A stretch of 64,000 nucleotides of DNA from Avena insularis (Eukaryota; Streptophyta; Magnoliopsida; Poales; Poaceae). The stretch spans positions 186,001-250,000 of the forward strand of contig CM042685.1 in the NCBI GenBank assembly GCA_023614405.1, in the 5' to 3' direction. Below are positions 47,161-59,466 of this stretch, piece after piece. A model generated the notes under the pieces. That model made no database searches, was not told the origin of the DNA, and saw only the letters and a program-made list of their open reading frames with translations. The stretch's first letter is position 1; each line of letters begins with the position of its first letter. The translations under genes were made by a program, and so were the position numbers.

Positions 47161-48675
47161 AGATGAACTCCATCAAGCAAGCCGTAAGGAAAGGACCACT
47201 CGTGACCATGACCTTGGAGTGTGAGGGCGAGTTCCCAAAATTCTCAAGGACCTCATGGTGGCAAGTGGAAATACCATTAGTGCGGTACATGTGTGACAAA
47301 GGCTTTCAGGGTGATGGATGAAGGAGTTGAAATCTTGGTGAGTGCAGACTTCACTTGTACAAAAACAAGGAAGACAACCACAAAGAAAAAAGGATTCTGC
47401 ATGTACACCAACAACTTTATGGTGCACACCACATTCTTTGGAAGTCGGCATGAAAGCATCTTGGAGGACTATCAAAGAACTTAGTGCTGGGGGGGGAGTC
47501 CAAGTCGCAGAATGCTCCAACCTCCAAAAAGACTTGAAGAAGAAAAGACATACCCAAGGATTGGAAGCTACCAACCAAACCTTAAGAGGAATATTATAGA
47601 CTTAGTAATGGAATCATGTGAGGCGAGGATAGGCTGATTGCTTCTAGGAACATTGTGTTGTTAGCCAACGAGATCCGGTGAGATAGGATTGTAAACATGC
47701 GCCCGTTAGTTGGACCACCACCTATACCCTATTTTTCAAAAATGATGCCTTAAAATAAAAGATTGAACCTTGGTTATTGTAATGGTTTCATGTATGCATG
47801 ACTTGTGTGTTTATAAGGATATGTATGTGTGTTTTGTCTTTTGTTTTATCTTGAATTGTGTTGTTTCTAACCTTTCTATCTTATAAATAGATGCTATTAC
47901 CATCAATACTTTGTTGAGGAGTTCGAGGTACCCGCTTTGGTCTCGTATCGTTGAGCTTACCACTTTCCTCCAATCTCCCTCTTCCCACCATCATGGTGCA
48001 TCCACTCACCAAGTTAGAGAGGAAGGACCTGCAGGGAAGCACAAGGTGAACCAGCCGGACGCTTGGAACGGAGGAGCCTACCTCTGGAGGCCATCGTTAT
48101 TCAAGCTTATACGCGATAGCGGGGAGAGGCATGGAGGTAGTTACCTGCGGCGAGGACCTTGATGGGGCGTCACGCTGGGGCGACACTCCCGGCAGAGTTA
48201 GAGGCACCCTTCCACGTCTTGAGGAGAAGGGCGTGATGCAAGGATGGATCAAGTCCATCGACTTGAGGGCGACTCGAGGGGCCGTGGCAGAGGCCGAATC
48301 CGTCTGTATATCTCGAGGACTTAGAGTCTCTCATTAGAGCGCGTGGACACGGATAGGACCAATGTCGTACTCGGCTGGCGATGAGCTCCGGGTACAACCA
48401 GCGAGAAGGACAAGCTCTTGGCGCGCGGCCGGGGCGAGATAGTCAAGTAAATGGAAGAAGTTCCGGGAGACCTAGAGACAGGAAGTTCAAGAGTCCCGGA
48501 GGGAAGCGGTGTCGAGGATAGGAACAAGAAAGATCCAAGGACATGGCCCGAAAGCTGCGATCCAAGGACTTCGAGCCGCAAACTAAATGACAGAGACGGT
48601 GATAGAGACTTACGTTCCCCAGAAGAGGGCTCTCAAAGGCCAAAGATAAAGCCCTTGACCACTTACTACTATTGA
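47161..48675 (+). pseudogene. Decayed upstream ORF of element 3 (orf0-like)
   Basis: Coding-like pieces lie between the primer site and gag. MNSIKQAVRKGPLVTMTLEC starts at 47161, then after a frame change near 47290 comes VMDEGVEILVSADFTCTKT and MYTNNFMVHTTFFGSRHES. More frames follow at 47911-48337, and a charged C-terminal piece at 48451-48675 ends PKIKPLTTYYY then TGA. I recognise no domain. The position matches the extra ORF of element 1, but I see no clear similarity between the two proteins. At least three frame changes are needed, so it is not functional. Confidence 0.45.
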
Positions 48676-49045
48676 GGAGAACAGAAGCGCGATGGAGAGC
48701 CTGAGTCTTGCCTTTGTCGAGGAGGAGATTGATCTTGATGGGAGTAGACTTGTTTAGCGCTGGTTTATCTTTATTATCATACTTGTTATTTAAGAACTTG
48801 TTATTGGACCATCAGGCATGTGCATGGCTGAAAAGCTACTATGTGTGTTTTACTTTTGTGAACTTGTTATCTTGTTGTTGAACTTCTATCTCCTTGTTGC
48901 ATGCTTAAGATTGCTTATGTGTTGCTTAATGTGCATGAAAGCATCTATGGGTATCTCATTCTTATCTCCATTTTGAAATGAAATACAGATGCCTCCCTAG
49001 TATTTGAAAACCCCAACCCCCAACAACAACAACATCACACGAGGA

Positions 49046-50512
49046 AATGCAACAAATGATGACTGCTCAAACCACAGCTCATGCATATGATGACAACATT
49101 CGCGTCCAGGAACCAAAACAACAACAACAATAACAATAACAACAACAACATAAATGTGACAACAACAACCCTCCCAAGGGCTTTGATATACTCACCCAGA
49201 TTCTTGAGATTGAGGCCAGCTAAGTTCTCGAGGGGCGGCTGATCCACTGGTAATGGCCAATGATTGGCTATCACGTTCTGTGAACAAGGACTTAGTAACC
49301 GTGTAGAGAATTGCATGCGGATCTTTGAAAAGGTCAGTTGCAGCACATGTCTTTGGAAGGGCCAGCCGCCACTTGGTGGGACAACTTTGAGATCACCACT
49401 CTATTGATGAGTGACATGGGGTATCTTTGAGGATGGTTTCGCTGCACTCATATCTCATCGGGCATAATGAGGCTGAAAAGAAAGAGTTCCACAATCGAGC
49501 GGCGGCTGTACACAGCGTGGCTGAATATATTGAAGAGTTCAACAATGCCGTTATGCCTTGGATGAGGGGTTATTTTTGACACCGATGCCAAGAAAGGAAA
49601 AATTTCTTGAAGGCTTGAATGATGAACTGAACCCTGCGGTTAGGCTGTGGCCTATGTTCCCTTATCAATCGCTCTGTGACAAAGCTGCAATATTGGAGAA
49701 CAAAATAAAAGCAAATCGAGAGTAGAAAGAGGAAGCACTCCGATAAGCACATTTCGGGATCGAATCTCACAAGCGATCTCATTATGATGATAATGAGGCT
49801 CGGGATCCCACAAGCATGGGAAATTCAACAAGCACCACAACCACAATCATGACAACAAGCATCATCGTAGTCATGACAATGACAAAATACAAGAACCAAA
49901 GAGTGGACATAAGAGCCACCAGTGGTAATGGTAGTGGAAGTGGAAATCGACTTGTTAAAAGAGACATCGATCCAGGGTTAGATGCTTCAAATGCAAGAAG
50001 ATGGGGCATTATGCAAATAGGTGCCACGAAAAGAAAGATTGAAGGACTGTCAAGCCCAATCCTTTCGGAAAGGTCGAATTGAACCACATCGGTGTGGAGG
50101 AGGTCTATGAGGAGCACTGATCTTTATTCTTTGGTAAGTTACGACTCAATTCTATTCCAGCATTTGTTCTTTTTTGACACCGAGCATCGCATTCATTCAT
50201 ATCAAAAGCATTTGTGGATAGAAATGGGTTTCCAACTGAAAACATTGGGTGTCCAATAAAGTTAGTTCTCCGGGTGGAGATATGATAGTAAGTCTTGGAT
50301 CAGGGATCTAGTAATAGGTTTGGAAAACATAAATTTCGGTGAGTGCGATAATCCTAGATTCCCAAGGACAGGCGTTAATATTGGGAATGGATTGGATGGC
50401 TAAGTATGAAGGAGTACTAGATTGTGCCAATCGTCGTTGCACTCTCAACCGGAAAGAAAAATTAAATTCAAGTCCAACTTTGAACCCAAAGAGTAAGCTA
50501 GAATTCTCTTAA
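49046..50512 (+). pseudogene. Decayed Gag and protease of element 3
   Basis: After an AAC/CAA repeat (about 49018-49160), pieces of a retrotransposon gag domain are readable in changing frames: a WWDNFEIT-like segment near 49374, KKEFHNRAAAVHSVAEYIEE near 49480, and FLEGLNDELNPAVRLWPMFP near 49605. A zinc-knuckle remnant is near 49985-50035. The protease survives as an LFFDTE-like motif near 50168 (DTG expected) and LILGMDWMAKYEGVLDCANR near 50375-50450. At least five frame changes occur over 1.4 kb, more than in the neighbouring pol region. Confidence 0.7.
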
Positions 50513-50521
50513 GGGGTTAGC

Positions 50522-53430
50522 ATGGACAGCGTGCCAGTTGTGAGTGAATATCCGGATGTGTTTCCGGAAGAATTGCCAGGAATGCCACCAGACAGGGATG
50601 TGGAGTTCCTTATTGATTTGCTACCAGGTTCTGGACCAATAGCAAAGAGACCGTACAAGATGTCAGTTGATGAACTGAAAGAACTCAAAAGCAACTTGGA
50701 AACGATTGCGAAAGGATTTATTCAACCAAGTTCTTCATCTTGGGGAGCCCCAGTCTGTTTGTGGAGAAGAAAGATAGAAGTCAAAGGTTATGCATAGATT
50801 ACCGTTCACTTAATGAGGTAACTATCAAGAACAAATATCCTTTGCCTAGAATCAATGACTTGTTTGATCAGCTTGAAGGAGCATGTGTGTTCTCAAAGAT
50901 TGATCTAAGGTCAGGCTATTTTCAACTCAAGATAAGATAACAAGACATACCTAAAACAGCATTCACCACAAGGTATGGATTGTATGAGTATACTGTGATG
51001 CCTTTTGGGTTGACCAATGCTCCAGCATACTTCATGAATATGATGAACAAGGTGTTCATGGAATTTCTTGACAAATTTGTTGTCGTTTTCATCGATGACA
51101 TCTTAGTATACTCCAAGAGCAAAGAAGAGCATGAAGGACATTTGCGTTTGATACTTGAGAAGTTAAGAGAGCATAAACTTTATGCCAAATTCAGCAAATG
51201 TGAGTTCTGGTTGGAGGAAGTTGGTTTTCTTGGTCATGTTATGACGAAGGATGGTGTAGCAGTTGATCCTGCTAAGGTTTCAGCTGTGACCGAATGGAAA
51301 TCTCCCAAGAATGTGAAAGAGGTTCGTAGTTTCCTTGGCCTAGCAGGTTACTACAGAAGGTTCATTGAGAATTTCTCAAAGGTTGCTAAGCCTATGACTG
51401 ATTTGTTGAAGAAAGACAAGAAGTTTGCTTGGTCTGAAGGTTGTGAACTCAGCTTTGAGGAGTTGAAGAAGAGACTTGTGACACCAGTCTTCTTGTAATA
51501 CGCGGACTTGGAAAAAGATTTCCAAGTATATTGCGATGCATCTCATCAAGGTTTGGGTGCAGTACTTATGCAAGACAGAAAAGTGGTGGCTTACGCCTCG
51601 AGACAACTCAAAACTCATGAAGTGAACTATCCTACTCATGATTTAGAGTTAGCCTCTGTTGTCCATGCACTCAAAACATGGAGACATTATCTTTTGGGAA
51701 AACGTTGTGAAGTGTTCACGGATCACAAAAGTTTGAAGTACATCTTCACTCAGAAGGAAATTAATATGAGACAAAGAAGATGGCTAGAACTTATCAAAGA
51801 CTATGACTTAAGTTTGCAATACCACCCCGATAAAGCAAATGTTGTAGAAGATGCTCTGAGTCGTAAGGTAATTATGAATGGCCTTACCAAGGAGAATTGC
51901 GGATGATACATGTACCCAATTTAGGAAACTTCAGATTGGAGATTGTGCCTGAAGGACATCTCATGTCTCTGGATATTCAACCACTTTGCTGGACAAGATC
52001 AAAAGAAGCCGGAAGATTGATAAAGAAATTGAAGAGATTAAAGGAAAGATTAGCTTGGGAAAAGCCAAAGGGTTCCATGAAGATGAACAGGGTACTTTAT
52101 GGCATGGGAAACGTATATGTGTTCCACAAGATCCGGAACTGCGGAAACTGATTTTGCAAGAAGCACATAACTCTCCGTATTCTATTCATCTGGGTAACAC
52201 CAAAATGTACATGGACATGAAAGAAAGATTTTGGTGGAATAATCTCAGGAAAGACATGTTGAACAGATTGCTTTGTGTGATGTGTGTAGTAGAGTGAAGG
52301 CTGAGCATCAGAAACCAGCAGGTTTGCTTCAACCACTACCTATACCCGATTGGAAGTGGGACAAGATTGGTATGGATTTCATTACCCGATTACCAAGGAC
52401 CAGGTCAGGATATGATTCAATATGGGTAGTAGTGGATCGCCTAACTAAAGTGGCTCATTTCATACAGTGAAGACTGACCTATACAAGTGCTAAGTTAGCC
52501 AAAATCTACATGAGTAGAATTGTATGTCTACATGGAGTGCCCAAGAGTATTGTGTGCGATAGGGGAACCCAATTCACTTCCCATTTTGGAGCAGCTACAT
52601 GAGTCATTGGGAGCGAGGTTGGAATTCAGTACTACTTTAAATCCTCGAACCGATGGACAAGCAGAAAGAACTAACCAGATTCTTGAAGACATGTTGAGGC
52701 GTGTGCCTTAGACTATGCAGCCAGTTGGGACGAAAGTCTGCCTTACGCGGAATTTTCTTATAACAACAGCTATCAAGCCAACATTGAGATGGCACCGTTT
52801 GAGTTTATCTACGGAAGAAAGTGTACCACTCCATTGTTATGGAATGGTGTGGGAGAAAGAAGTTTATTCGGGTCAGATCTTATCAAAGAAGCTGAAGAGA
52901 AAGTCAAATTGGTTAAGGACAGGTTGAAGATAGCACAGTCGACGAGAAAAGCTACAGCAGATCCTAAGCGTGAAAGTCACATACAAAGTCGGTGATAGAG
53001 CCTATCTTAGAGTATCACCACTTAGGTAGTGAAAAGATTGAGTCAAGGAAAATTGGCACCAAGATATGTTGGGCCATTCAAAATTCTGAGTAAAGGGAAG
53101 TTGCCTATGAAATTGAACTACCGAATCCTATCAGTCCATAATGTGTTTCATGTGGTGACAGAAGTGTCACCAATGGAGGAAACTTCTTTGAAGGATACTA
53201 TACCTTTGGAAGAAGTTCAACTAGAAAGTGATCTCACTTATGAAGAAACCTATCAAAATTCTTGAGGCTGAGAAAGAGTCACAAGGACAAAGACTATCAA
53301 GTTTTGCAAAGTGCGATTGGAATCATCATTCCGAAGAGGAAGCAACATGGGAAAGAAGATGATCTTGGGAAAGACCACCTCACCTATTTGCTAGCCAATC
53401 CGAATCTCGAGAGATTCACCTTAAGGGTTA
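50522..53430 (+). pseudogene. Decayed Pol (RT, RNase H, integrase, chromodomain), element 3
   Basis: RT starts with YPDVFPEELPGMPPDRDVEF (50552) and includes [13 protein letters not shown] near 51090. RNase H spans about 51525-51860 ([16 protein letters not shown]). Integrase is in pieces: an H-H-C-C finger near 52160-52290, GMDFITRLP near 52370, CDRGTQFTS near 52555, and TDGQAERTNQ near 52650, so the D-D-E residues remain. The C-terminus has VGPFKILSKGK, VHNVFHV and a chromodomain remnant with NHHSEEEATWEREDD near 53320. Stops at 50938 and 51496 and frame changes near 50750, 51900, 52280, 52480, 52600, 52700 and 53260 break it. Most disruptions are single-base. Confidence 0.9.
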
Positions 53431-53434
53431 GATT

Positions 53435-56400
53435 TGAAACATCCCTAAAATCATGATTTCAAAGATTGCATATCATTCATGCATGCATATAGAATTGAGA
53501 TCAATTTCAAACTCATTTCGGAAAAGAGCGCATAGTGCTATCATTTTATGTAAGCAAACTTAAATCAAATTGCCCTACCCATTTGATATTTTCAATTTTT
53601 TAAACCTAGATTGTTTATCTGCCTTGTTGATTGGTTTGATTGTGGAGTTCGAAGAAAATTTTCAAAAATAGAAAAGGTTTGAAAAATCATTTTCAAACAT
53701 TTGCAAACTTAGTACAATGTCCCTGTTATTTGGTTTCCCCAACAATGACCAAGCCTTTTCAAAGTAACCACATCGTTTTATACCCAGATTTGGTATGTTT
53801 GCACGCAAAATCCCAAATAGATTTGAATTCAAATGGAGTTTGAATTCATTTAGCTCATTCCTGAAAATCAAATAAGAAAAAGAAAGAAAAAGAATTGGAA
53901 AGGGCTGGTGAGAATTTGGCCCCAGCAATGTGACCCAGCTACCCCACCCGGGACATATCTCTCTCTCTCTCTCTCTCTCTCACTCTCTCTCTCTCGCATA
54001 CTCTGCTGCGATCAGCGCCTTGGGACCCCTCTCTCTCTTCTTATTTCGCTAACAAGCGGGCCCCGTCCACGTCATCGTCCTCTTCCCCAAAATCTCGTGC
54101 ACGAACTCATAGCTGCCCGTTCTTGCTGATTCCATGAGGTAAATGGCATTGAATCTCTGGCGTTTCTTGTTGAGCCTCAGCTGTTTAATCCCCTCTCGCG
54201 ACCATTTCCCTCAACCAATTCCTTCTCCATGCCACAGGCTGCTTGAAACTTCGCCGAACGCCGCCGCTGCTCCGGCGAAGCGCCGGCCAATTCCGCCCGG
54301 CAATTCCGGTGAGCACCGTGTTCCCTACGTCACGACTCATGCTATCAAGCTCGGCAACTTCTTGCGCATCTCTTGAAAAGGCCCGTTTGTTCTCGCATGG
54401 TAAGCTTAGCGACTTGACCGGCGTCGCCGCTCTCTGCACCAACTCCGGCGACCTCTCCCCGTAAGTACCAACCGCCCCTTGCCCTCTGCCTGATACGCCT
54501 AGGACCCCCATCGTCTTACGCATCTAACGGTGCCCTCCTTTTGGCTTAGCGCGACGCAGAACCTCGCCAACGTCGACAGCAGCCGCACCTGACACATTCG
54601 CGAACTCCGACGAGAATCTCAAGCGACCCGTGCGCCTTGCCAAGCCACCTCCGTTGAGCTTCACCTCGACCTTGCGGTTCTGGTAAGCACCTCATCCCTC
54701 CCGGCGACCTAGAACACCAGCACCGCCAGCCGAGCGCCGCGCCGCCCGTTACATGTGCCCGCCCTAGAACATGGTCGTTTGATCGAGAGCCGTTGGATCT
54801 AGATCCAACGCGTGCGATAGAACCACTTAGCGAAGCGTTACGATTTGATCTGAACCGTGCGCCGTCACTTAAATCCTATGGCTCGTGAAACTCGATCCGT
54901 CGTTCGGTGCGGACCAATAAACAGACGCGTGGCTAGGGTTTGTTTAAAAACAGAATTTGAAAACAAATTTGAATCCAATTTTGATTTATCTATAACTTTT
55001 GTTTTCCACGTTAGATTTTTGCAAATTTTATACCGTTGGAATCAGGGAGACAAGCCCTTTCTGTTTATGCAATGTGTTTAAAGTTTAGGTTCTGTTAAAA
55101 TGGTTTCTTTTGCAGAAACTTGTTTAGGACTATTTTGGATATAGGAATTGTTTAGAAAATTGTTTTAGTGTAAAATAAACTTGGTTTAGCAAGTTTTTGA
55201 CTTGTTTTTGATTCAGTACTATGCACTTGCTTGGTTGGGTTTAAAAAAAGCATTTCTTAGCATCTTGCATGCATGCATATATTTTTGATTGTATATGTTT
55301 TGTGTGTGATTGTGGTTATGTTTTATGTGTATATTTTGGTGCTAGTGATTGTGATTGTGAAGAGTGCTACTCTTCTCACTACCAAACAAGTGGTACTTCA
55401 TGAATATTTCTATCTCTATATTTTATACAAGCATTAGAAATATTTTACTAAGTCTTGCATATTACTATTTTTGCCAAATGCCATGTTGGAAATCCTATGT
55501 AGTTATAGATTTGCTAGGAAATTTCTAAGTTAAGTTACTATGCCATGCTTAGCCTAGCTAGTAGCAAACAAGGGTTGGTAAAACATACATGCTATGGTAA
55601 AAATATTTCTAAGTCTCTGGACTTATGTTTTCTTAATAAAACAACTAAGTCAATGAATCACACAGGTGGAATGGGACTTGAATGGTGGTTTATGGTTGAG
55701 TGGTTACACAAGGCCCATGGCTATGGTTTACCTTGTGTATCTCACTTGTGGAAAATACCGGGAACAAAGGGATTTTAGTGGCCAAGTGTTGAGAAGCTTC
55801 TAGTGCGACCACTTGGCAATATAGGCTTCTGGATCACATAAGTTGCTAGAACTTAGCCATTCGGACAGTTGGTGGTAGTGGGAAAGATAGGTTGGAGCAC
55901 GTCCATTTGGTCTAAGGGAAGGCTTGAAAGGTCTGTCTTGGGAAACCAAGTGCAGTGGGGACAGTGCACAACCTCTGCAGATGGAAAAATCTAAGTACTT
56001 AGCCAAGTCCATGGCAATGGACAAATTGAGCATCAAGACATGGAAGCTATCAAGAATCTCATCACTCTAACTTCTAAGTAAAAACTTGTGGGTGAACAAC
56101 GGTAAAGGACCTCAATGTCTATTGATGGTTTCTTGGAAAAAGTTTTTGACAAAGAAAAACTTAGTGATTTCAACTAATAGGAAATATCTATTTTGAGCAA
56201 AGCAAGCCAAGCTACACTTAGCCAAAATGCATATAGTACTATAGTCCACCTAAAATTTACTAAGGTATCACTTGCCCATACTATTCCAAAGTATTGACCC
56301 CCTGTGGCTGCAACTTGTGAGGGTGCAGGTTACTCTGATGGGGATGGGGTGGCATGAGTCTACACTCGACATGCTTGCACATGGCACATGAAGATGAAGA

Positions 56401-56603
56401 CTTATGTTTATTTACTTATTCCAAACTCTTGTATTAGGCATGTGGCCTTGAGTTGTAAAGACTATATTTTATCTCTGGAATGGATGTAATAAATGACCTT
56501 TGTATCTGTGTACTTCATCTTAAACTGTGGATGCTAGCAATGATCCAGGGACTAGCATTGCAATCACGAGGATCCTTTTCCTTTACAAAGGAGGGATCTT
56601 ACA
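53435..56603 (+). repeat. 3' LTR of element 3
   Basis: The LTR is about 3.17 kb, TGAAACATCC at 53435 to GGATCTTACA at 56603. It contains a CT microsatellite, a GC-rich transcribed-leader-like stretch (54230-54760) with donor-like CTGGTAAGCACC near 54678, and a T-rich intron-like half. It matches the truncated 5' LTR over 2.5 kb. GCTTC after 56603 is the candidate target duplication; its partner is lost in the gap. Confidence 0.88.
53957..53994 (+). repeat. CT microsatellite in LTR promoter region
   Basis: An almost perfect (TC)n run with one CAC interruption. A pyrimidine-rich tract of this kind often lies just downstream of the transcription start of plant LTRs. The corresponding part of the 5' LTR is hidden by the gap. 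Confidence 0.85.
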
Positions 56604-58348
56604 GCTTCATAGATAGCTCATTATGGTGATGCTGCAAGTTTCCACCATGATTATGCATGGCTTAGGCTAGCGGCCCAGGCGTTTCTCTAACACATAATAC
56701 AAACTCCATGGACTTACAAGTTCCCTCTTTATTTCACACCGGTGACATCCATAGACAAAAGAACATGATATCAACTCAGTACAACAAGGTACAAGTGCAA
56801 TTTTGAAAACATTTCCCGTGACAGCATAGTTCTGATAATTCCAACTTATAAGTGCAAGCATATACAACAAAGTTGTCACAATGGTTCAAGTTTATTAGGG
56901 GCAAAGAATAAAGTGTGCCATCAAGTTCGTGAGGGCTTTAATCACTAAGTTTTCACATAACAAAATAGTTTTTAATTGGAAGATAGTTGGAAACGAGAAT
57001 ATACTTGGAATGGTGTAACACACCATGCATAGGAGTTTATAGCGGACACTTTGGAATAAATTGGTTTCTTGGGAGTTGGAGGCATGAGTAGAACTTACTC
57101 ATACAAGTGGAGGCTAGCAAAAGACTGGGAGCAACCAACTAAGAGAGCAATAATGGCCATAATAATGCAATGCAACAAAGCATACTAATCAAAGCAAAGA
57201 GTGGTACTACAATTCAAGGACTAAATGATCATAGAGGCTAATGGTGACTTGTGAGAGTCATAACATGGTGTGAGCATGTGCCAAGTCAACCCAAGCAAAG
57301 CATCAAAGTAGAATACCACAATACTATGCTTTTGCATGCTAAAACAACGCATAATTTCTTCAAGGCACGCTAAGCAATCCCAATTGTTTATAACAATACA
57401 TGATACAATAATAATCACTAAGAATAATTCTAAACAAACACCTAGCATGCCATGCTAAAGTCTAAGTCACAGTCAATTCAAGCTCCTCTTGCACTTCAAG
57501 CAAGAACTTACTACTCCTTTCCAAACAGCAAGCATCCTTACTTGCAAAACAACACATCGATAACGGGGGTCCAAACTTCTTTATTCAAGAAAATTAAACA
57601 ACCTAAGCAAAGCAAACGAAAACTAAGACGCTCCAAGAACAACACAACTGTGCATGAAACAATAAAAACGAAGTGTCTAGACAGACCTGAGCTTTTTATT
57701 GATGAAGAAGGGGACGCCTTGGGCATCCCCGAGCTTCAACGCTTACCTATTGGATATTTCTTGGAGTGACACCATGGTGGCATCCCCAAGCTTGAGCTTT
57801 TTTCCATTCTTCATATCATTGCATCATTCTCTCTCTACACCTGAAATTTTTCCTTCATACAAAACTTCACACAATCTTCATTAGCAACATTAGTGTATTC
57901 AAAAGATATTAGAACACTGGCAAAGCTTTGGAACATCAAGTCTTTTCACTAAAAACACAAGCTACTGTAGTAACTCCTTCAAAAAGCTCAATTTACCTGA
58001 AGAGAACTCAAAAAGGAATCAATAAGAAGCAAATGCAAATAATGGCAGAAATCTGTCAAAACGGACCAGCAGGTAGAAACCGATATTTTCGAACATCTTC
58101 TGTTGCTCAAATCAAAAAGTGTTGAACTAACGGAAGTTATATAACTTACTGGGGGATTTATTCGTAAATTTTGAGCTCAATCTGAGTTATAGAGCTTCCT
58201 CGCGATTTTTTTTGGTGGAGGACAGAAATTTGTTTCGGGACAGCAACTCCCCAAATCTTACTTCCCTCTCATTAGAGGTCATTCTTGGTACAAAAATCAA
58301 ACAAAAAGGCTAAGAAGAGGTCATTACTAAAGTAATAACTTCCAAGAC

Positions 58349-58798
58349 TCAAAGGAAACTCTGGGTTATCTCCCAACAAGTACTTTTCTTTAACGCCTTT
58401 AAGTTAGGCACAAGAAGCAAGAAGAACCAAGTATTTTCAAATGAAGCATTGCCCCTCTCATTCCTTCTTTTCTTACCTTTATTTTTCTCCTTAGGGAAGA
58501 TATGATTGCTTATCAGGGGAGCAAAGTTTCCCACATCTATTACTTCCCCAAGGTGTTTCAGTAGAGATCTTCCAAGTGTGATATGTCCTTTGCCTACACA
58601 TTCAATAACAAGATAATCAGTAGACACCATTTTCCCTGAGATTTTTGTAAACACACCTTCAGCTATTCCAATAGGCAATATAGTGGCATTTTTGGTAAGA
58701 GAGATTTCCTCTCCTCCTTCAATAAGCCCCCAAAGACTCAAGGAATCAAAAATATCTTTAGGCATGAGACAAAATTTAGACATGATATCTGTGAGCAT
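58349..58798 (-). pseudogene. Retroviral-type aspartic protease domain, antisense element
   Basis: The 149-residue frame has the layout of an LTR-element protease core downstream of the active-site loop: LMPKDIFDSLSLWGLIEGG, LTKNATILPIGIAEGVF, VSTDYLVIECVGKGHITLGR and SLLKHLGEVIDVG. The usual DTG/DSG motif would lie just upstream and is not in frame. The C-terminal KEKNKGKKRRNERG is a basic linker. It lies in the minus-oriented element with no pol following it. Confidence 0.65.
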
Positions 58799-59440
58799 CG
58801 AAAAGTGTAGTATTTATAGAGACTTTGATTGTGGGAAACCACTTTGAAGGCTCAGAATTTATGGGAATATAATCATGGTAAGCCCTAAGCGTGTGATAGA
58901 AACTATTCATAGCAGCAATACTAGTCAAGAGTGTTCAACCTAGCAAAAATATTTGTGAAAGAGAATCAGACTTGCGGATGTGCCATAGATCATGATTAAT
59001 TTCCTTATGGCATCAAAGCTTCATCCTCAGTTACAAAGCAAAAAATCTTTCCCAGCCACGACATCCAAAGCATATCTATAACGAAGAGCAATACCCTGGT
59101 GAAACTATCAATAACCAAGCTGAGGCTTACCTCGGGCTCGGTTTCCCTCAAAGCGAGATTCTAGACCAAGCCTCCTTAAAACTTTCTTCACTTTTTGCTT
59201 AAAAGTGGATATTTCTATCATAGGGGAAATAGAGGTTGATCTAAAACCATACTTGGCAGCAACTAGAGCAGGAAATAATGTTTTTATTGTTTTGAATAAA
59301 GCAAGCAAACCAAACTAGACTATTTTTTTGGGTTTTTTGGAAAGAGGCAAACAAAACTAAGAAAAAGAAACAAAGCAAACTAAAAACAAAGTAAAGAGAA
59401 AGGAAGTGAAGGACTCCCCTAGTGAGGCGTCCTTAGCCTG

Positions 59441-59456
59441 CTTGACAGCAGCGCCA
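59441..59456 (-). other. Primer binding site of antisense element
   Basis: On the minus strand TGGCGCTGCTGTCAAG follows the LTR end after about ten bases. TGGCGCCGTTGCCGGGGA is the usual site of Athila-type Gypsy elements, so this is a mutated version and it fixes the element's orientation. Confidence 0.7.
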
Positions 59457-59466
59457 GAGAAAGACT

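Larger units (their letters stand above)
44484..56603 (+). mobile_element. Gypsy chromovirus (Tekay-like), element 3
   Basis: Both LTRs are recognisable: the sequence after the gap (44484 to about 47014) matches 54135-56603, so this is one element with a 5' LTR truncated by the gap. Between them are an upstream ORF, decayed gag and protease, and pol with a chromodomain. Order and pol sequence agree with element 1, so both belong to the same broad clade, but their LTRs differ. Multiple stops and frameshifts make it defective. It ends at 56603 against antisense sequence of another element, presumably its insertion target. Confidence 0.88.
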
